NCBI RefSeq assembly: GCF_030247195.1
Contig: NW_026683351.1
Coordinates: 1 to 64,000 of the forward strand
From: Topomyia yanbarensis
Lineage: Eukaryota; Arthropoda; Insecta; Diptera; Culicidae
Direction of reading: 5' to 3'
Length of the DNA: 64,000 nucleotides
Made by a program: the position numbers and the translations under genes. Every line of letters starts with the position of its first letter. Positions within the stretch are counted from its first letter, which is position 1. Under the pieces are notes generated by a model. It did no database searches. It saw only the letters and a list, made by a program, of their open reading frames with translations, and had not been told where the DNA came from. Positions 53,167 through 64,000 of the stretch are shown here, piece by piece.

Positions 53167-53501
53167 CATGTAGTGGACCTTTATATAAACTTTTCATTAT
53201 TTTATTGTTCATTTGCTGCACCATTTTGACGGCTCTGTGCGGGATGGGCTGAAAATTTTCACTTTTCCGAGTCGTTTTCGAAATATTTTTCAAAACACTA
53301 TTTTTCCGTTGATAATGAATATCCTACATATTCCAAAATTTAATACAACATTGGTACAAATATTTTCGACAAAATGCCGAAGAAATTGATTAAATCCATT
53401 CAGTACAACAAAAGATATAAGCGTTCAAAATCTTACATCATTTTTCTTCCGAAATTTTGAAAAGGGGCCCCTATATTGAAAGGTAAGTCGTTAGTCACGA
53501 C
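53167..53501 (-). repeat. Type I 5' module, block 3
   Basis: Same as 9298-9632; terminal hairpin at 53487-53501. Confidence 0.62.
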
Positions 53502-53674
53502 AAAAGGAAATGCGTATATGAAAAAAAAAGGGAAACCCAGCGACTGAGCGCGTTGTCGTAACACTGGTCTCTCGCATATCAATCAAAATCGCACACTAAA
53601 CAGTACGCCCCTGCAACATGAATGAAAATATGAAGGATACATTTCAAACTAATTCTTTTTTCTAAACATTTGGT

Positions 53675-53690
53675 GGCCCTGAAAAGGGCC
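53675..53690 (-). terminator. H4 mRNA 3' stem-loop, copy 2
   Basis: GGCCCTTTTCAGGGCC on the minus strand, perfectly paired, followed by ACCA and then AAAAAAGAATTAG. Confidence 0.95.
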
Positions 53691-53718
53691 TTTTGTGTTG
53701 TCGTGAACGGTAGAGGGC

Positions 53719-54060
<342 letters not shown>

Positions 54061-54599
54061 CTAGCACAGCACACCTGCAGCAGTAGCAGCAGCAGCGAGA
54101 TTCCAATACCGAATGTTGCAATTCGGCATATTTTTTTTTTGTCGTGACTAACGACTTACCTTTCAATATAGGGGCCCCTTTTCAAAATTTCGGAAGAAAA
54201 ATGATGTAAGATTTTGAACGCTTATATCTTTTGTTGTACTGAATGGATTTAATCAATTTCTTCGGCATTTTGTCGAAAATATTTGTACCAATGTTGTATT
54301 AAATTTTGGAATATGTAGGACATTCATTATCAACGGAAACATAGTGTTTTGAATAATCTTTCGAAAACGACTCGGAAAAGTGAAAATTTTCAGCCCATCC
54401 CGCACACAGCCGTCAATATTGTGCAGCAACCGAACAATAAAATAATGAAAAGTTTATATAAAGGTCCACTACATGTTTGTTCCTATGATTATTCGTATTG
54501 GGTTGCTTGACGAGAGCAGTTGGCGGGGGAAAGCCGGCATATTAGTTTTGGTTATGCCATTAGAAGCCGGACGGAAAGGAAAGGCCCATGCACGCCATG

Positions 54600-54933
54600 A
54601 GAACGAGCGAGACAGCGATAGTAGTGAATATTAGCGAAAGCGTTACGTACAATTTGAACCTTAATAACTTATCTTCTACTAAACGGATTGCCAATCTTGT
54701 TTCATAAATCGGAAGGAAAACGTTCAACGCTTGCTACCGATACGTTGTTTGCTATATAAAATTTGTTTAAATAGTTCAAAAACTACTTTAAATGAGAATC
54801 AACATTAATGATAAAACCTATAAATAGGGGTGTCGCAGCTTTTCTCAAAGCCAGACGTGTGTAAGACGCAGTGCATAACAGACGTGCGTGGTCGTGAGAA
54901 GCTGCATCGGACGACCAATCAAATTGGCTACCA
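54600..54933 (+). promoter_or_regulatory. Captured histone-like promoter, block 4
   Basis: GAACGAGCGAGACAGCGATA near 54601-54620 matches native H4/H3 intergenic DNA (45923-45945) more closely than other blocks do. CTATAAATAGG is near 54819-54829. Leader sequence homologous to other type I copies leads to the H1 pseudogene. Confidence 0.6.
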
Positions 54934-55059
54934 CCGGAGAGAGGAAAAACGGTGGTGGCGGTGAGAAGGCCAAAAAGCCAAAGGCTAAGAAACGCAGTCA
55001 CTGAAAAGGCGGTAGTAACTGCCACTAAAAATGCTACCAAAACATCGAAGGCTGCAAAG
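54934..55059 (+). pseudogene. Histone H1 C-terminal pseudogene, block 4
   Basis: The best preserved copy: CCGGAGAGAGGAAAAA, GGTGAGAAGGCCAAAAAGCC and CATCGAAGGCTGCAAAG match the H1 gene closely. The product reads GGEKAKKPKAKKRSH, stop, and then, shifted, KAVVTATKNATKTSKAAK. Confidence 0.85.
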
Positions 55060-57541
55060 CGTACTCATTCGGTGTGAGCTACGAAAGGGGAAAGATCGTA
55101 TGGATGTACGCAGTAAAAACAATCGTCGGCAAGGTTTGAATTGTTTCAAAAGATTCCCGTCTTGTATCAACATAGTTATCTACAAACCGTCCTTATTAGG
55201 ACGAATGCAAAATGGAAAAAGAATTTAATTAGAAAGTTTCTTTTATTAACCAGTATTAAGTTTGCGCTTGGTAATTCTGTACTTTTACCAGTGAATCATG
55301 AGAAAATGTTTTTCTAATCTACAAATCCGAAGGTTTTTGCAAATCCTTCCAAGAAAATCAGTGAATGTGGCAACTCTGCCACTAAGCGAAAGCTACACCA
55401 AAACGAATGATGAAAATATTTTCATTTATCGAACAAAAGGACGGCCTTCCATCTGCATTGTAAAGTCTATAAATAGGAACACCATGATGAAAACTGTGCT
55501 CATTCGGTGTGAGCTGCGAAAGGGGAAAGATGTATGTACGCAGTAAAAACAATCGTCGGCAAGGTTTGAATTGTTTTAAAAGATTCCCGTCTTGTATCAA
55601 CATAGACAAACCGTCCTTATTAGGACGAATGCAAAATGGAAAAAGAATTTAATTAGAAAGTTTCTTTTATTAACCAGTATTAAGTTTGCGCTTGGTAATT
55701 CTGTACTTTTACCAGTGAATCATGAGAAAATGTTTTTCTAATCTACAAATCCGAAGGTTTTTGCAAATCCTTCCAAGAAAATCAGTGAATGTGGCAACTC
55801 TGCCACTAAGCGAAAGCTACACCAAAACGAATGATGAAAATATTTTCATTTATCGAACAAAAGGACGGCCTTCCATCTGCATTGTAAAGTCAATAAATAG
55901 GAACACCATGATGAAAACCGTGCTCATTCGGTGTGAGCTGCGAAAGGGGAAAGATGTATGTACGCAGTAAAAACAATCGTCGGCAAGGTTTGAATTGTTT
56001 TAAAAGATTCCCGTCTTGTATCAACATAGACAAACCGGCCTTATCAGGACGAAGGCAAAATGGAAAAAGAATTTAATTAGAAAGTTTCTTTTATTAACTA
56101 GTATTAAGTTTGCGCTTGGTAATTCTGTACTTTTACCAGTGAATCATGAGAAAATGTTTTTCTAATCTACAAACTCGAAGGTTTTTGCAAATCCTTCCAA
56201 GAAAATCAGTGAATGTGGCAACTCTGCTACTAAGCGAAAGCTACACCAAAACGAATGATGAAAATATTTTCATTTATCGAACAAAAGGACGGCCTTCCAT
56301 CTGCATTGTAAAGTCTATAAATAGGAACACCATGATGAAAACTGTGCTCATTCGGTGTGAGCTGCGAAAGGGGAAAGATGTATGTACGCAGTAAAAACAA
56401 TCGTCGGCAAGGTTTGAATTGTTTTAAAAGATTCCCGTCTTGTATCAACATAGACAAACCGTCCTTATCAGGACGAAGGCAAAATGGAAAAAGAATTTAA
56501 TTAGAAAGTTTCTTTTATTAACTAGTATTAAGTTTGCGCTTGGTAATTCTGTACTTTTACCAGTGAATCATGAGAAAATGTTTTTCTAATCTACAAACTC
56601 GAAGGTTTTTGCAAATCCTTCCAAGAAAATCAGTGAATGTGGCAACTCTGCTACTAAGCGAAAGCTACACCAAAACGAATGATGAAAATATTTTCATTTA
56701 TCGAACAAAAGGACGGCCTTCCATCTGCATTGTAAAGTCTATAAATAGGAACACCATGATGAAAACTGTGCTCATTCGGTGTGAGCTGCGAAAGGGGAAA
56801 GATGTATGTACGCAGTAAAAACAATCGTCGGCAAGGTTTGAATTGTTTTAAAAGATTCCCGTCTTGTATCAACATAGACAAACCGGCCTTATCAGGACGA
56901 AGGCAAAATGGAAAAAGAATTTAATTAGAAAGTTTCTTTTTTAACTAGTATTAAGTTTGCGCTTGGTAATTCTGTACTTTTACCTGTGAATCGTAAGAAA
57001 ATGTTTTTCTAATCTACAAACCCGAAGGTTTTTGCAAATCCTTCCAAGAAAATCAGTGAATGTGGCAACTCTGCCACTAAGCGAAAGCTACACCAAAACG
57101 AATGATGAAAATATTTTCATTTATCGAACAAAAGGACGGCCTTCCATCTGCATTGTAAAGTCTATAAATAGGAACACCTTGATGCGAAGCGTACTCATTC
57201 GGAGTGAGCTGCGAAAGGGGAAAGATGTATGTACGCAGTAAAAACAATCGTCGGTAAGGTTTTAATTGTTTTAAAAGATTCCCGTCTTGTATCAACATAG
57301 TTATCTACAAACCGTCCTTATTAGGACGAATGTAAAATGGAAAAAGAATTTAATTAGAAAGTTTCTTTTATTAACTAGTATTAAGTTTGCGCTTGAGAAT
57401 TTTGTACTTTTACCAGTGAATCATAAGAAAATGTTTTTCTAATCTGCAAACTCGAAGGTTTTTGCAAATCCTTTCAAGAAAATCAGTGAATGTCGCAACT
57501 CTGCCACTAAGCGAAAGCTACACCAAAACGAATGATGAAAA
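55060..57541 (+). repeat. Family 1 array, block 4, about 424-bp units
   Basis: Six stem-loops spaced 424 bp in the middle units. Loops are TATT or TATC, the latter closer to the canonical TTTC; some stems are CGTCCT/AGGACG and some CGGCCT/AGGACG with one mismatch. Each unit also has CTATAAATAGG or AATAAATAGG about 160 bp before the stem-loop and the GAAAAAGAATTTAATTAG element after it. The ORFs of about 70-80 codons recur with the unit and show no protein family. Confidence 0.75.
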
Positions 57542-58432
57542 GATGGGTTGGTGATGTATATGACATAACAGGGGTGTCGTGACCACACTTCGAAGTTATT
57601 TCAAATCTTGCAAAGCATAAATTGACATAATTTCAATGATTGTTCCTTTATGAATGAAATGACAAATTTTCAGGTCAACGCGGCAATAACTTTGCAATTT
57701 ATAGAACAATTTTATATTTTTAGTTATCATATATTAACTGTCATCTCTTCCAAACAACTTAACCCTCTGCTGCCAACCCCGTGGTTTTGCAGGGTTAAGG
57801 AGAATCATTGTAAAATGTCCAATACATGATTTTATGTTGTTACCTCCACTAAAACCACTTCAGAACACTCCCACCTGTCATACATGCACATTGTCTGCTT
57901 GTTGAAATCATTATATGAAATTATTGACCTGTATTCAATGCGGAGAACTCGGTAATAAAATTGTTTTGCTGAATATACTAACGAACGGGATCCCCAGGAA
58001 AATTTCGCTGAGCCCGGTGAATCGAACTTAATGCGTAAAATTTAGCCATTTGAAAGAGATACAAGCAGAATTTTAAGAATATGATCATCGCGGTTATGTC
58101 CCGGACATTACCCGCTCCTAGTTTTTTGCTAAGTGTGTTCATTTCTGTACGAAAAAGATTCCGATGGTTGTTTCGAGAGATTTTAACATTGATATTTCAA
58201 AGCAAGAAAATTGTTCATTTCATGAATGAATGTCTCAACCAGCTTAGAATCCAGCGCATCCCCTATCAACGCAGACGCCAACAATAAAGGTTCTTTTCAA
58301 AACCACCATAATTATTATAAAGAATAACTTGAAACATTCCCACATATTTCATTGAGTATCATTCGATTTGAATTACAAGTCAAACGAGTAGTCACGACAC
58401 TCCGGTTATGTCCTAGACATTACCCACCCATC
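57542..58432 (+). repeat. Type I 3' module, block 4
   Basis: A diverged copy of the module at 2094-2992 in the opposite orientation. The orphan stem-loop is damaged (GGTTCTTTTCAAAACC near 58289-58304) and the palindrome centre has a substitution. Confidence 0.62.
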
Positions 58433-58630
58433 TTTTTTTTTTACATTAAAGTTTATTTTATTTTCGGTTTTTATAACAATTTCTGTTCGTTCATACATTT
58501 TAATTGATCTGCTATGCTTACATCTTTGGTTGTATGTACTTTTGTTGTTTTATAATTTTTGATTGGATGCCAGTTTACATTTTCAATGTCTTCGCATTGT
58601 CGGTATATTTCTTAGCCTAATTTCCTAAAC

Positions 58631-61291
58631 CTATAGTGGAAACAATCCACGAATTGATTCATGCTCTGAATTTATGCATTTTTCCGCAAACTTTTGTTTG
58701 ATGTTTTGTATTTTTTCTTCTATTGTGTTAATTTCTGCTATTTCGTGTATGGTTCTGATGCTAGTATACCTGGACAGGTTGTATATCATTCGCAAAAAGG
58801 TATTTTGAATGATTTGTAGCTTCTTTATGTGCGTCGCAGCACAGCTGTCCCATATGGGAGAACCATATAGGATTACTGGGAGAACAATTTGGTTGTAGAC
58901 TGCTGACTTGTTGATAATTGATAGTCTGGAGTTTCTGTTTATCAAAGGGTATAATTTTTTGAGAAGTATTTGGCATTTGGTTCTGGTTTTTTCTATGTGT
59001 GTTCTAAAGAGAAGTTTGCTATCCAGCGTAAGGCCTAGGCTTACTACTTCGTTAGTCCATTCAACTGAGTTGCCTTCTACTGAGATTTTACAACCATTGG
59101 GAGGTTTTAGCCTCGTTGAGTTATTGTATGGGAACAAAATAGCCTGCGTTTTACTGTTATTAATTTTGATTTTCCATTTTTCCATGTAGTTTATGATTGT
59201 GTTAAGATAATTTTGAAGTTTCCTAGTCGTGCCTTTAGTGTTTCTACCTTTTGCCATTATGGACGTATCGTCTGCGTATAGTGATAGGTGGCATTCCTCG
59301 GGGGGTTGTGGAATATCTGAAGTGTAGATATTGTACAGTGTGGGACCTAGCAGGCTTCCTTGGGGGACACCTGCTGGTATTGAGAAAATTTCTGAGAAAG
59401 TGCTGTTTGCTGCTACCTTGAAGCTTCTTTCGGTTAGATAATTTTTTATAATTTTTATCAAGTAGATCGGAAAATTATATCTGTACAACTTATAGAGAAG
59501 ACCCTCATGCCAGACATTATCGAAGGCCTTTTCTATGTCTAGCTGCACCATTATCGTGGACTTGGATACGGTCTTATTTCGTCGGATGAATTTAGTGACC
59601 CTGGAAAGCTGGTGTGAACTAGAATGCTTTTTCTTAAAACCAAACTGTTCTTCTGGAATGATTCTATTGTTGTTGACATGTTCTAGAAGGCGATCAAGGA
59701 TGAGCCGCTCGTAGAGTTTGCTCAATGAGGACAGTAAGCTAATTGGCCTATAGCTGGAGGGCAACGTTGGGTCTTTTCCCGGCTTCCGAATAGGGACAAT
59801 TTTTGCACATTTCCAGTTGGTCGGGAAATATTGGATGTCCATACATTTGTTGAGAATATTGGTCAGGTGAGTCAGGCTTCGATTGCTTAGATTTTTTAAA
59901 ACAATGTTGAATATGGAATCCAGTCCCGGGGCCTTCATATTTTTGGAGTTTTTGAGAGCTAATCTAACTTCGTCTAGGGAAATCTTTTTGTTGTTTGGTA
60001 CATAACAGGGCGTGTTATTGAGTATCACCATTGTTTCGCGCACTTGTGGTTCCATGGGACTGTTCATAGTATTGCCTAAGTTGTGCGACGCTACAAAGTG
60101 TTGTGCAATAGCATTTGATTTTTCTTCAGGGGAGATCAGAAGAGATTCATTCACTTTCAACGGGGGGATTTGTTGAGGTTTAGATTTTAGCACTTTCGAA
60201 AGTTTCCAGAAGGGATTGGAACGGGAGTCTAGTTTGTACAGATCGTTTTGAAATTTTTCGTTTTTCAGGCGTTCAATTTTGTCACGAATTATTTCTGTTA
60301 GCCTAGCTGCTAGATGTTTCTCGTTTAAATTACCGGATCTTTGGAATTTTCTTCTGATAGTGTTTCTTTTTGTAATCAGCGTTTTTGTCACTGGGTCAAT
60401 TTGGAAGGGATTACTCACGTTAGTAGTTGTTCGCGGGATGCACTCGTTCTCGGCTGCTTCGATGGCACTTTGGAGTGTCGCTAATTCACGGTCGATGTCC
60501 TCGCGCGTTGCCAGGGAGACTTCTGTGTTGATTCGATGGTCGACTCTTCGTTGGAATTCGACCCAGTTGACGTGGTGGTAATCCTTCCTATGATTTCTTG
60601 GCCGACGTAACGGAGTGGATCTAATCTGGAGCTCAACGGGATAGTGGTCCGAACTCAGCTCACCAATTGTGACTGGGTCATTGATGTGGGAGTCAGCATT
60701 TGTCAGGAATAGGTCGATGGTTGATGGAATTCCGGATGGCGATATATATGTTGGGTCCAAAGGAACGTTGATTGTATAGTACCCCAACTGGGAGTCGTTG
60801 AACAGCAGCTCTCCATTTTTATTCCGGCGGTGGTTTCTCCAGGCTTCATGACGAGCATTTAAGTCACCGGCGACGATGAACTTTTTGTTTGTTCTGGTTA
60901 ACTTTACCAAATCATTCTTAAATTTTCTGCTTGTTCCGTTGCTGTCAACGCATTGCTTTGGACAGTAGGCCCCAATGATTAGCAATTCTCCTGCATTAGT
61001 TGTTACTATTACCCCTAGTGCTTCGATTGTGGTGGTTTGATAATGTGGTTGAATGTTGTATTTAATGTTGTTTCTTACCGCTATCATCACTCCGCCCCCG
61101 CTTGTGTGTGTGCGATCTAGTCTGACGACGATGAACCCGGGTAAGTGAAAGTTGGTACCGGGTTTCAGGTGTGTTTCGGTTGCTACGAGGATGTCAATGT
61201 TGTGACGAGTCAGCAGATCCTGTAGCTCAAGACTTTTCCGCATTATGGAGCGGGCATTCCAAAGTAACAATTTGAGATTGTTAGTATCCAT
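58631..61291 (-). CDS. Element C ORF2, copy 2
   Basis: An 886-residue endonuclease/reverse transcriptase with the same translation as 42296-44956, including YADD. It was duplicated with its surroundings rather than inserted independently. Confidence 0.93.
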   Translation of the reverse strand: MDTNNLKLLLWNARSIMRKSLELQDLLTRHNIDILVATETHLKPGTNFHLPGFIVVRLDRTHTSGGGVMIAVRNNIKYNIQPHYQTTTIEALGVIVTTNAGELLIIGAYCPKQCVDSNGTSRKFKNDLVKLTRTNKKFIVAGDLNARHEAWRNHRRNKNGELLFNDSQLGYYTINVPLDPTYISPSGIPSTIDLFLTNADSHINDPVTIGELSSDHYPVELQIRSTPLRRPRNHRKDYHHVNWVEFQRRVDHRINTEVSLATREDIDRELATLQSAIEAAENECIPRTTTNVSNPFQIDPVTKTLITKRNTIRRKFQRSGNLNEKHLAARLTEIIRDKIERLKNEKFQNDLYKLDSRSNPFWKLSKVLKSKPQQIPPLKVNESLLISPEEKSNAIAQHFVASHNLGNTMNSPMEPQVRETMVILNNTPCYVPNNKKISLDEVRLALKNSKNMKAPGLDSIFNIVLKNLSNRSLTHLTNILNKCMDIQYFPTNWKCAKIVPIRKPGKDPTLPSSYRPISLLSSLSKLYERLILDRLLEHVNNNRIIPEEQFGFKKKHSSSHQLSRVTKFIRRNKTVSKSTIMVQLDIEKAFDNVWHEGLLYKLYRYNFPIYLIKIIKNYLTERSFKVAANSTFSEIFSIPAGVPQGSLLGPTLYNIYTSDIPQPPEECHLSLYADDTSIMAKGRNTKGTTRKLQNYLNTIINYMEKWKIKINNSKTQAILFPYNNSTRLKPPNGCKISVEGNSVEWTNEVVSLGLTLDSKLLFRTHIEKTRTKCQILLKKLYPLINRNSRLSIINKSAVYNQIVLPVILYGSPIWDSCAATHIKKLQIIQNTFLRMIYNLSRYTSIRTIHEIAEINTIEEKIQNIKQKFAEKCINSEHESIRGLFPL

Positions 61292-61364
61292 AGGTTAGAA
61301 CTAGGTTGCCAATCAAACGAACTTGTTCCAGGCGGGTGGAACACTGTTGAAGTTGCAATTCGGC

Positions 61365-62304
61365 CCATTGAGTAGCGCTTTTATACTGATGCACACACAT
61401 TCTCAGTCGCCGCCGCGCTGGCATAGGTAGATTACCATGGCTATCTATATGCTTGCAGATGTGTTGGTTTGAAGGGGAAATAGCGCGAACACGAAGTTCA
61501 CTGTTGCCACTGTTTTAGTATCTTGGGATTGCCGAAATCTGCTTTAAGCGCGATTCAGACGATACATCAGCTTCCGTCAACGTCAACGGAACGTCACCGT
61601 TCCGTCAGGATAAGTTAAATACTTTCCTCTTGCGTCCGTTCACACATGCCGTACGTCAAAACGTTCCGTGCCGTTGATGCTGTGTGTGAATGCCTCCATT
61701 TAACTGCATGTAACTTATCCTGACGGAACGGTGACGTTCCGTTGACGTTGACGGAAGCTGATGTATCGTCTGAATCGTCCTTTATCCGGACTAATGCTGA
61801 CATGGTAGCATTTTCCCTGGAAAACGATTGCCCGGAAATTGATTCTCCTGAAAAAGAAAGAAAGAAAAAGTAAATCGAAAATAGCAGACTCTACTCTACA
61901 AACGGGTTTTTTTAAAAGATTTTTAAAGATTTTCTATACATCCGTCTACATGGTACGTTATTTTGGCTTCTATGGTACTTAAATATCGATATCTGATACT
62001 GATCTATGATGGAACAAATTGTTACTGTTGAACAAACCATTTCTGGTTTGATATTCTTCTACTGTTGGAATTTTATTGATTTCTAGGCGATTTTTTGCTC
62101 ATACATACAGTTTTTCTTTTTGGGAATATTTTTTAGCAAATCTGATGAAAAGCTGAAAAATTCAAGCCTGGCAACACTGGCTCCGGAATGGAAATGGTGG
62201 GGGAAGTATAGTAGCCGAATCGAACCGTATACAGAACGAAAAGGCACATGGCACGGACACGAGCGAGACAGGCGATAGTAGTGTGTACTCGCGACTATAA
62301 AAAA
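61365..62304. promoter_or_regulatory. H4/H3 divergent intergenic region, copy 2
   Basis: Copy of 45030-45969: H4 TATA at about 61379-61385 (-), foldback MITE at 61551-61777, ACGAGCGAGA / GCGATAGTAGTG motifs and the left half of the H3 TATA box at about 62294-62304, again cut by a type I block. Confidence 0.7.
61551..61777. mobile_element. Foldback MITE, copy 2
   Basis: Same 227-bp element as 45216-45442, copied with the flanking DNA. Confidence 0.8.
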
Positions 62305-64000
62305 GATGGGTGGGTAATGTCTAGGACATAACCGGAGTGTCGTGACTACTCGTTTGACTTGTAATTCAAATCGAATGATACTCAATGAAATATGTGGGAA
62401 TGTTTCAAGTTATTCTTTATAATAATTATGGTGGTTCTGAAAAGAACCTTTGTTGTTGGCGTCTGCGTTGATCGGGGATGCGCTGGATTCTAAGCTCGTT
62501 GAGACATTCATTCATGAAATGAACAAATTTCATATTTTCTTGCTTTGAACTATCAATGTTAAAATCTCTCGAAACAACCATCGGAATCTTTTCCGTACAG
62601 AAATGAACACGCTTAGCGAAAAACTAGGGGCGGGTAATGTCCGGGACATAACCGCGATGCTCATATTCTTAAAATTCTGCTTGTATCTCCTTCAAATGGC
62701 TAAATTTTGCGCATTAAGTTCGATTCACCGGGCTCAGCGAAATTTTCCTGGGGATCCCGTTCGTTAGTATATTCAGCAAAACAATTTTATTACCGAGTTC
62801 TCCGCGTTGAATACAGGTCAATAATTTCATATAATGATTTCAACATGCAGACAATGTACATGTATGACAGGTGGGAGTGTTCTGAAGTGGTTTTAGTGGA
62901 GGTAACAACATAAAATCATGTATTGGACATTTTACAATGATTCTCCTTAACCCTGCAAAACCACGTGGTTGGCAGCAGAGGGTTAAGTTGTTTGGAAGAG
63001 ATGACAGTTAATATATGATAACTAAAAATATAAAATTGTTCTATAAATTGCAAAGTTATTGCCGCGTTGACCTGAAAATTTGTCATTTCATTCATAAAGG
63101 AACAATCATTGAAATTATGTCAATTTATGCTTTGCAAGATTTGAAATAACTTCGAAGTGTGGTCACGACACCCCTGTTATGTCATATACATTACCAACCC
63201 ATCTTTTTCCATTTTGCCTTTGTCCTAATAAGGACGGTTTGTGGATAACTATGTTGATACAAGACGGGAATCTTTTAAAACAATTCAAACCTTGCAGACG
63301 ATTGTTTTTACTGCGTACATCCATACGATCTTTCCCCTTTCGCAGCTCACGCCGAATGAGCACACTTTTCATCAAGCTGTTCCTATTTATTGACTTTACA
63401 ATGCAGATGGAAGGATGTCCTTTTGTTCGATAAATGAAAATATTTTCATCATTCGTTTTGGTGTAGCTTTCGCTTAGTGGCAGAGTTGCCACATTCACTG
63501 ATTTTCTTGGAAGGATTTGCAAAAACCTTCGGGTTTGTAGATTGGAAAAACATTTTCTTATGATTCACTGGTAAAAGTACAGAATTACCAAGTGCAAACT
63601 TAATACTAGTTAATAAAAGAAACTTTCTAATTAAATTCTTTTTCCATTTTGCCTTCGTCCTAATAAGGACGGTTTGTGGATAACTATGTTGATACAAGAC
63701 GGGAATCTTTTAAAACAATTCAAACCTTGCAGACGATTGTTTTTACTGCGTACATCCATACGATCTTTCCCCTTTCGCAGCTCACGCCGAATGAGCACAC
63801 TTTTCATCAAGCTGTTCCTATTTATTGACTTTACAATGCAGATGGAAGGACGTCCTTTTGTTCGATAAATGAAAATATTTTCATCATTCGTTTTGGTGTA
63901 GCTTTCGCTTAGTGGCAGAGTTGCCACATTCACTGATTTTCTTGGAAGGATTTGCAAAAACCTTCGGGTTTGTAGATTGGAAAAACATTTTCTTATGATT
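62305..64000 (-). mobile_element. Type I Helentron-like element, left part (block 7)
   Basis: 3' module (62305-63203) and the first two stem-loop units of a family 1 array, running off the window. Sequence and left flank match block 3. Confidence 0.6.
63204..64000 (-). repeat. Family 1 array, block 7 (partial)
   Basis: About 1.8 units, essentially identical to 2993-3789. Confidence 0.75.

Larger units (their letters stand above)
45970..53501 (-). mobile_element. Type I Helentron-like element (block 3)
   Basis: Same organisation as block 1 over 7532 bp: 3' module (45970-46868), array (46869-48319), H1 pseudogene (48320-48456), promoter (48457-48901), element A (48916-53152) and 5' module (53167-53501). 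The left flank is the H3 TATA A-run; the right flank is AAAAGGAAATGCG of the H1-H4 spacer followed by H4. The mismatched flanks indicate recombination between two type I insertions. Confidence 0.6.
54141..58432 (+). mobile_element. Type I Helentron-like element (block 4), clean insertion
   Basis: A 4292-bp copy whose ends are set by comparison with the empty poly(T) site at 42091-42108. The 5' end GTCGTGACTAACGAC is at 54141-54155. The 3' end has TAGTCACGAC at 58389-58398, a hairpin at 58404-58424 (GGTTATGTC / GACATTACC) and terminal CACCCATC. It has no element A, and the array is expanded to six stem-loops. It is moderately diverged from the other type I copies, so it derives from a different source copy. 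Confidence 0.68.
54128..61351 (-). mobile_element. Element C copy 2, split by a type I insertion in its poly(A) tail
   Basis: Same truncated LINE as 42088-45016, with target duplication at 54115-54127 and 61352-61364. Its T-run (the tail on the plus strand) is divided into about 10 T on each side of a type I element at 54141-58432. ORF2 is untouched. Confidence 0.9.

Noticed and set aside
58081..58287. Plus-strand ORF with FREI and RRRQQ resembling H3
   Set aside because: Only short chance-level similarity to the H3 C-terminal half; the DNA does not align convincingly, so no H3 pseudogene is called there.

Overview
The window is eukaryotic and reads as part of a tandem histone locus of a dipteran insect, most likely a mosquito. 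That is inferred from the histone H1, H2A and H2B protein sequences, the Jockey-clade retrotransposons and the histone 3' stem-loops; no species-specific marker is present. Intact replication-dependent histone genes are H3 (9722-10132, +), H2A (10640-11026, -), H2B (15527-15925, +), H1 (16828-17511, -) and two copies of H4 (41679-41990 and 53719-54030, -). Each ends in the conserved 16-nt histone stem-loop followed by a purine-rich U7-type downstream element. The flanks imply an ancestral unit H4(<) H3(>) H2A(<) H2B(>) H1(<) with divergent H4/H3 and H2A/H2B promoters.

Most of the rest is nested mobile DNA. Two related non-autonomous families, called type I and type II here, have features of Helentron/HINE rolling-circle elements: a short hairpin at the 5' terminus, a copy of its first half just before a 3' hairpin (GGTNATGTC / GACATNACC), no obvious terminal inverted repeats or long target duplications, insertion into A/T homopolymer runs, and internal tandem repeats. 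Both carry histone material. Type I has a histone-like promoter, a C-terminal H1 pseudogene and an array of ~424-435 bp repeats. Type II has a homologous promoter, an H3 pseudogene and an array of ~444 bp repeats. Every array unit examined contains a histone-type stem-loop plus a purine-rich element. Type I copies are at 2094-9632, 19322-41461, 25028-34958, 27697-30548, 45970-53501, 54141-58432 and 62305-end; type II copies are at 21802-36398 and 26701-33774. Between 19322 and 41461 they nest five deep (I > II > I > II > I) and form a large inverted repeat centred near 27.8 kb.

Three Jockey-like LINEs are present. Element A (4237 bp, two intact ORFs) occurs three times at the same position in type I blocks with the same 14-bp target duplication, so it was multiplied with its host block. 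Element B (11246-15457, two intact ORFs) sits between the H2B TATA box and its initiator. Element C (5'-truncated, intact ORF2) sits near the H4 start site in both H4 copies; in the second copy its poly(A) tail has taken a type I insertion.

Layout: 1-345 unrecognised; 346-2093 H1-upstream spacer without its H1 gene; 2094-9632 type I block with element A; 9633-17511 H3, H2A, element B, H2B, H1; 17512-19321 H1-upstream spacer; 19322-41461 nested block; 41462-45969 H4, element C, H4/H3 intergenic DNA; 45970-53501 type I block with element A; 53502-62304 H4, type I insertion, element C, H4/H3 intergenic DNA; 62305-64000 start of another type I block. The block-flank junctions are explained by recombination between type I insertions, deleting H4 in one place and duplicating it in another. 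H3, H2B and both H4 genes have lost their normal TATA-to-start spacing; H1 and H2A keep their own upstream DNA.
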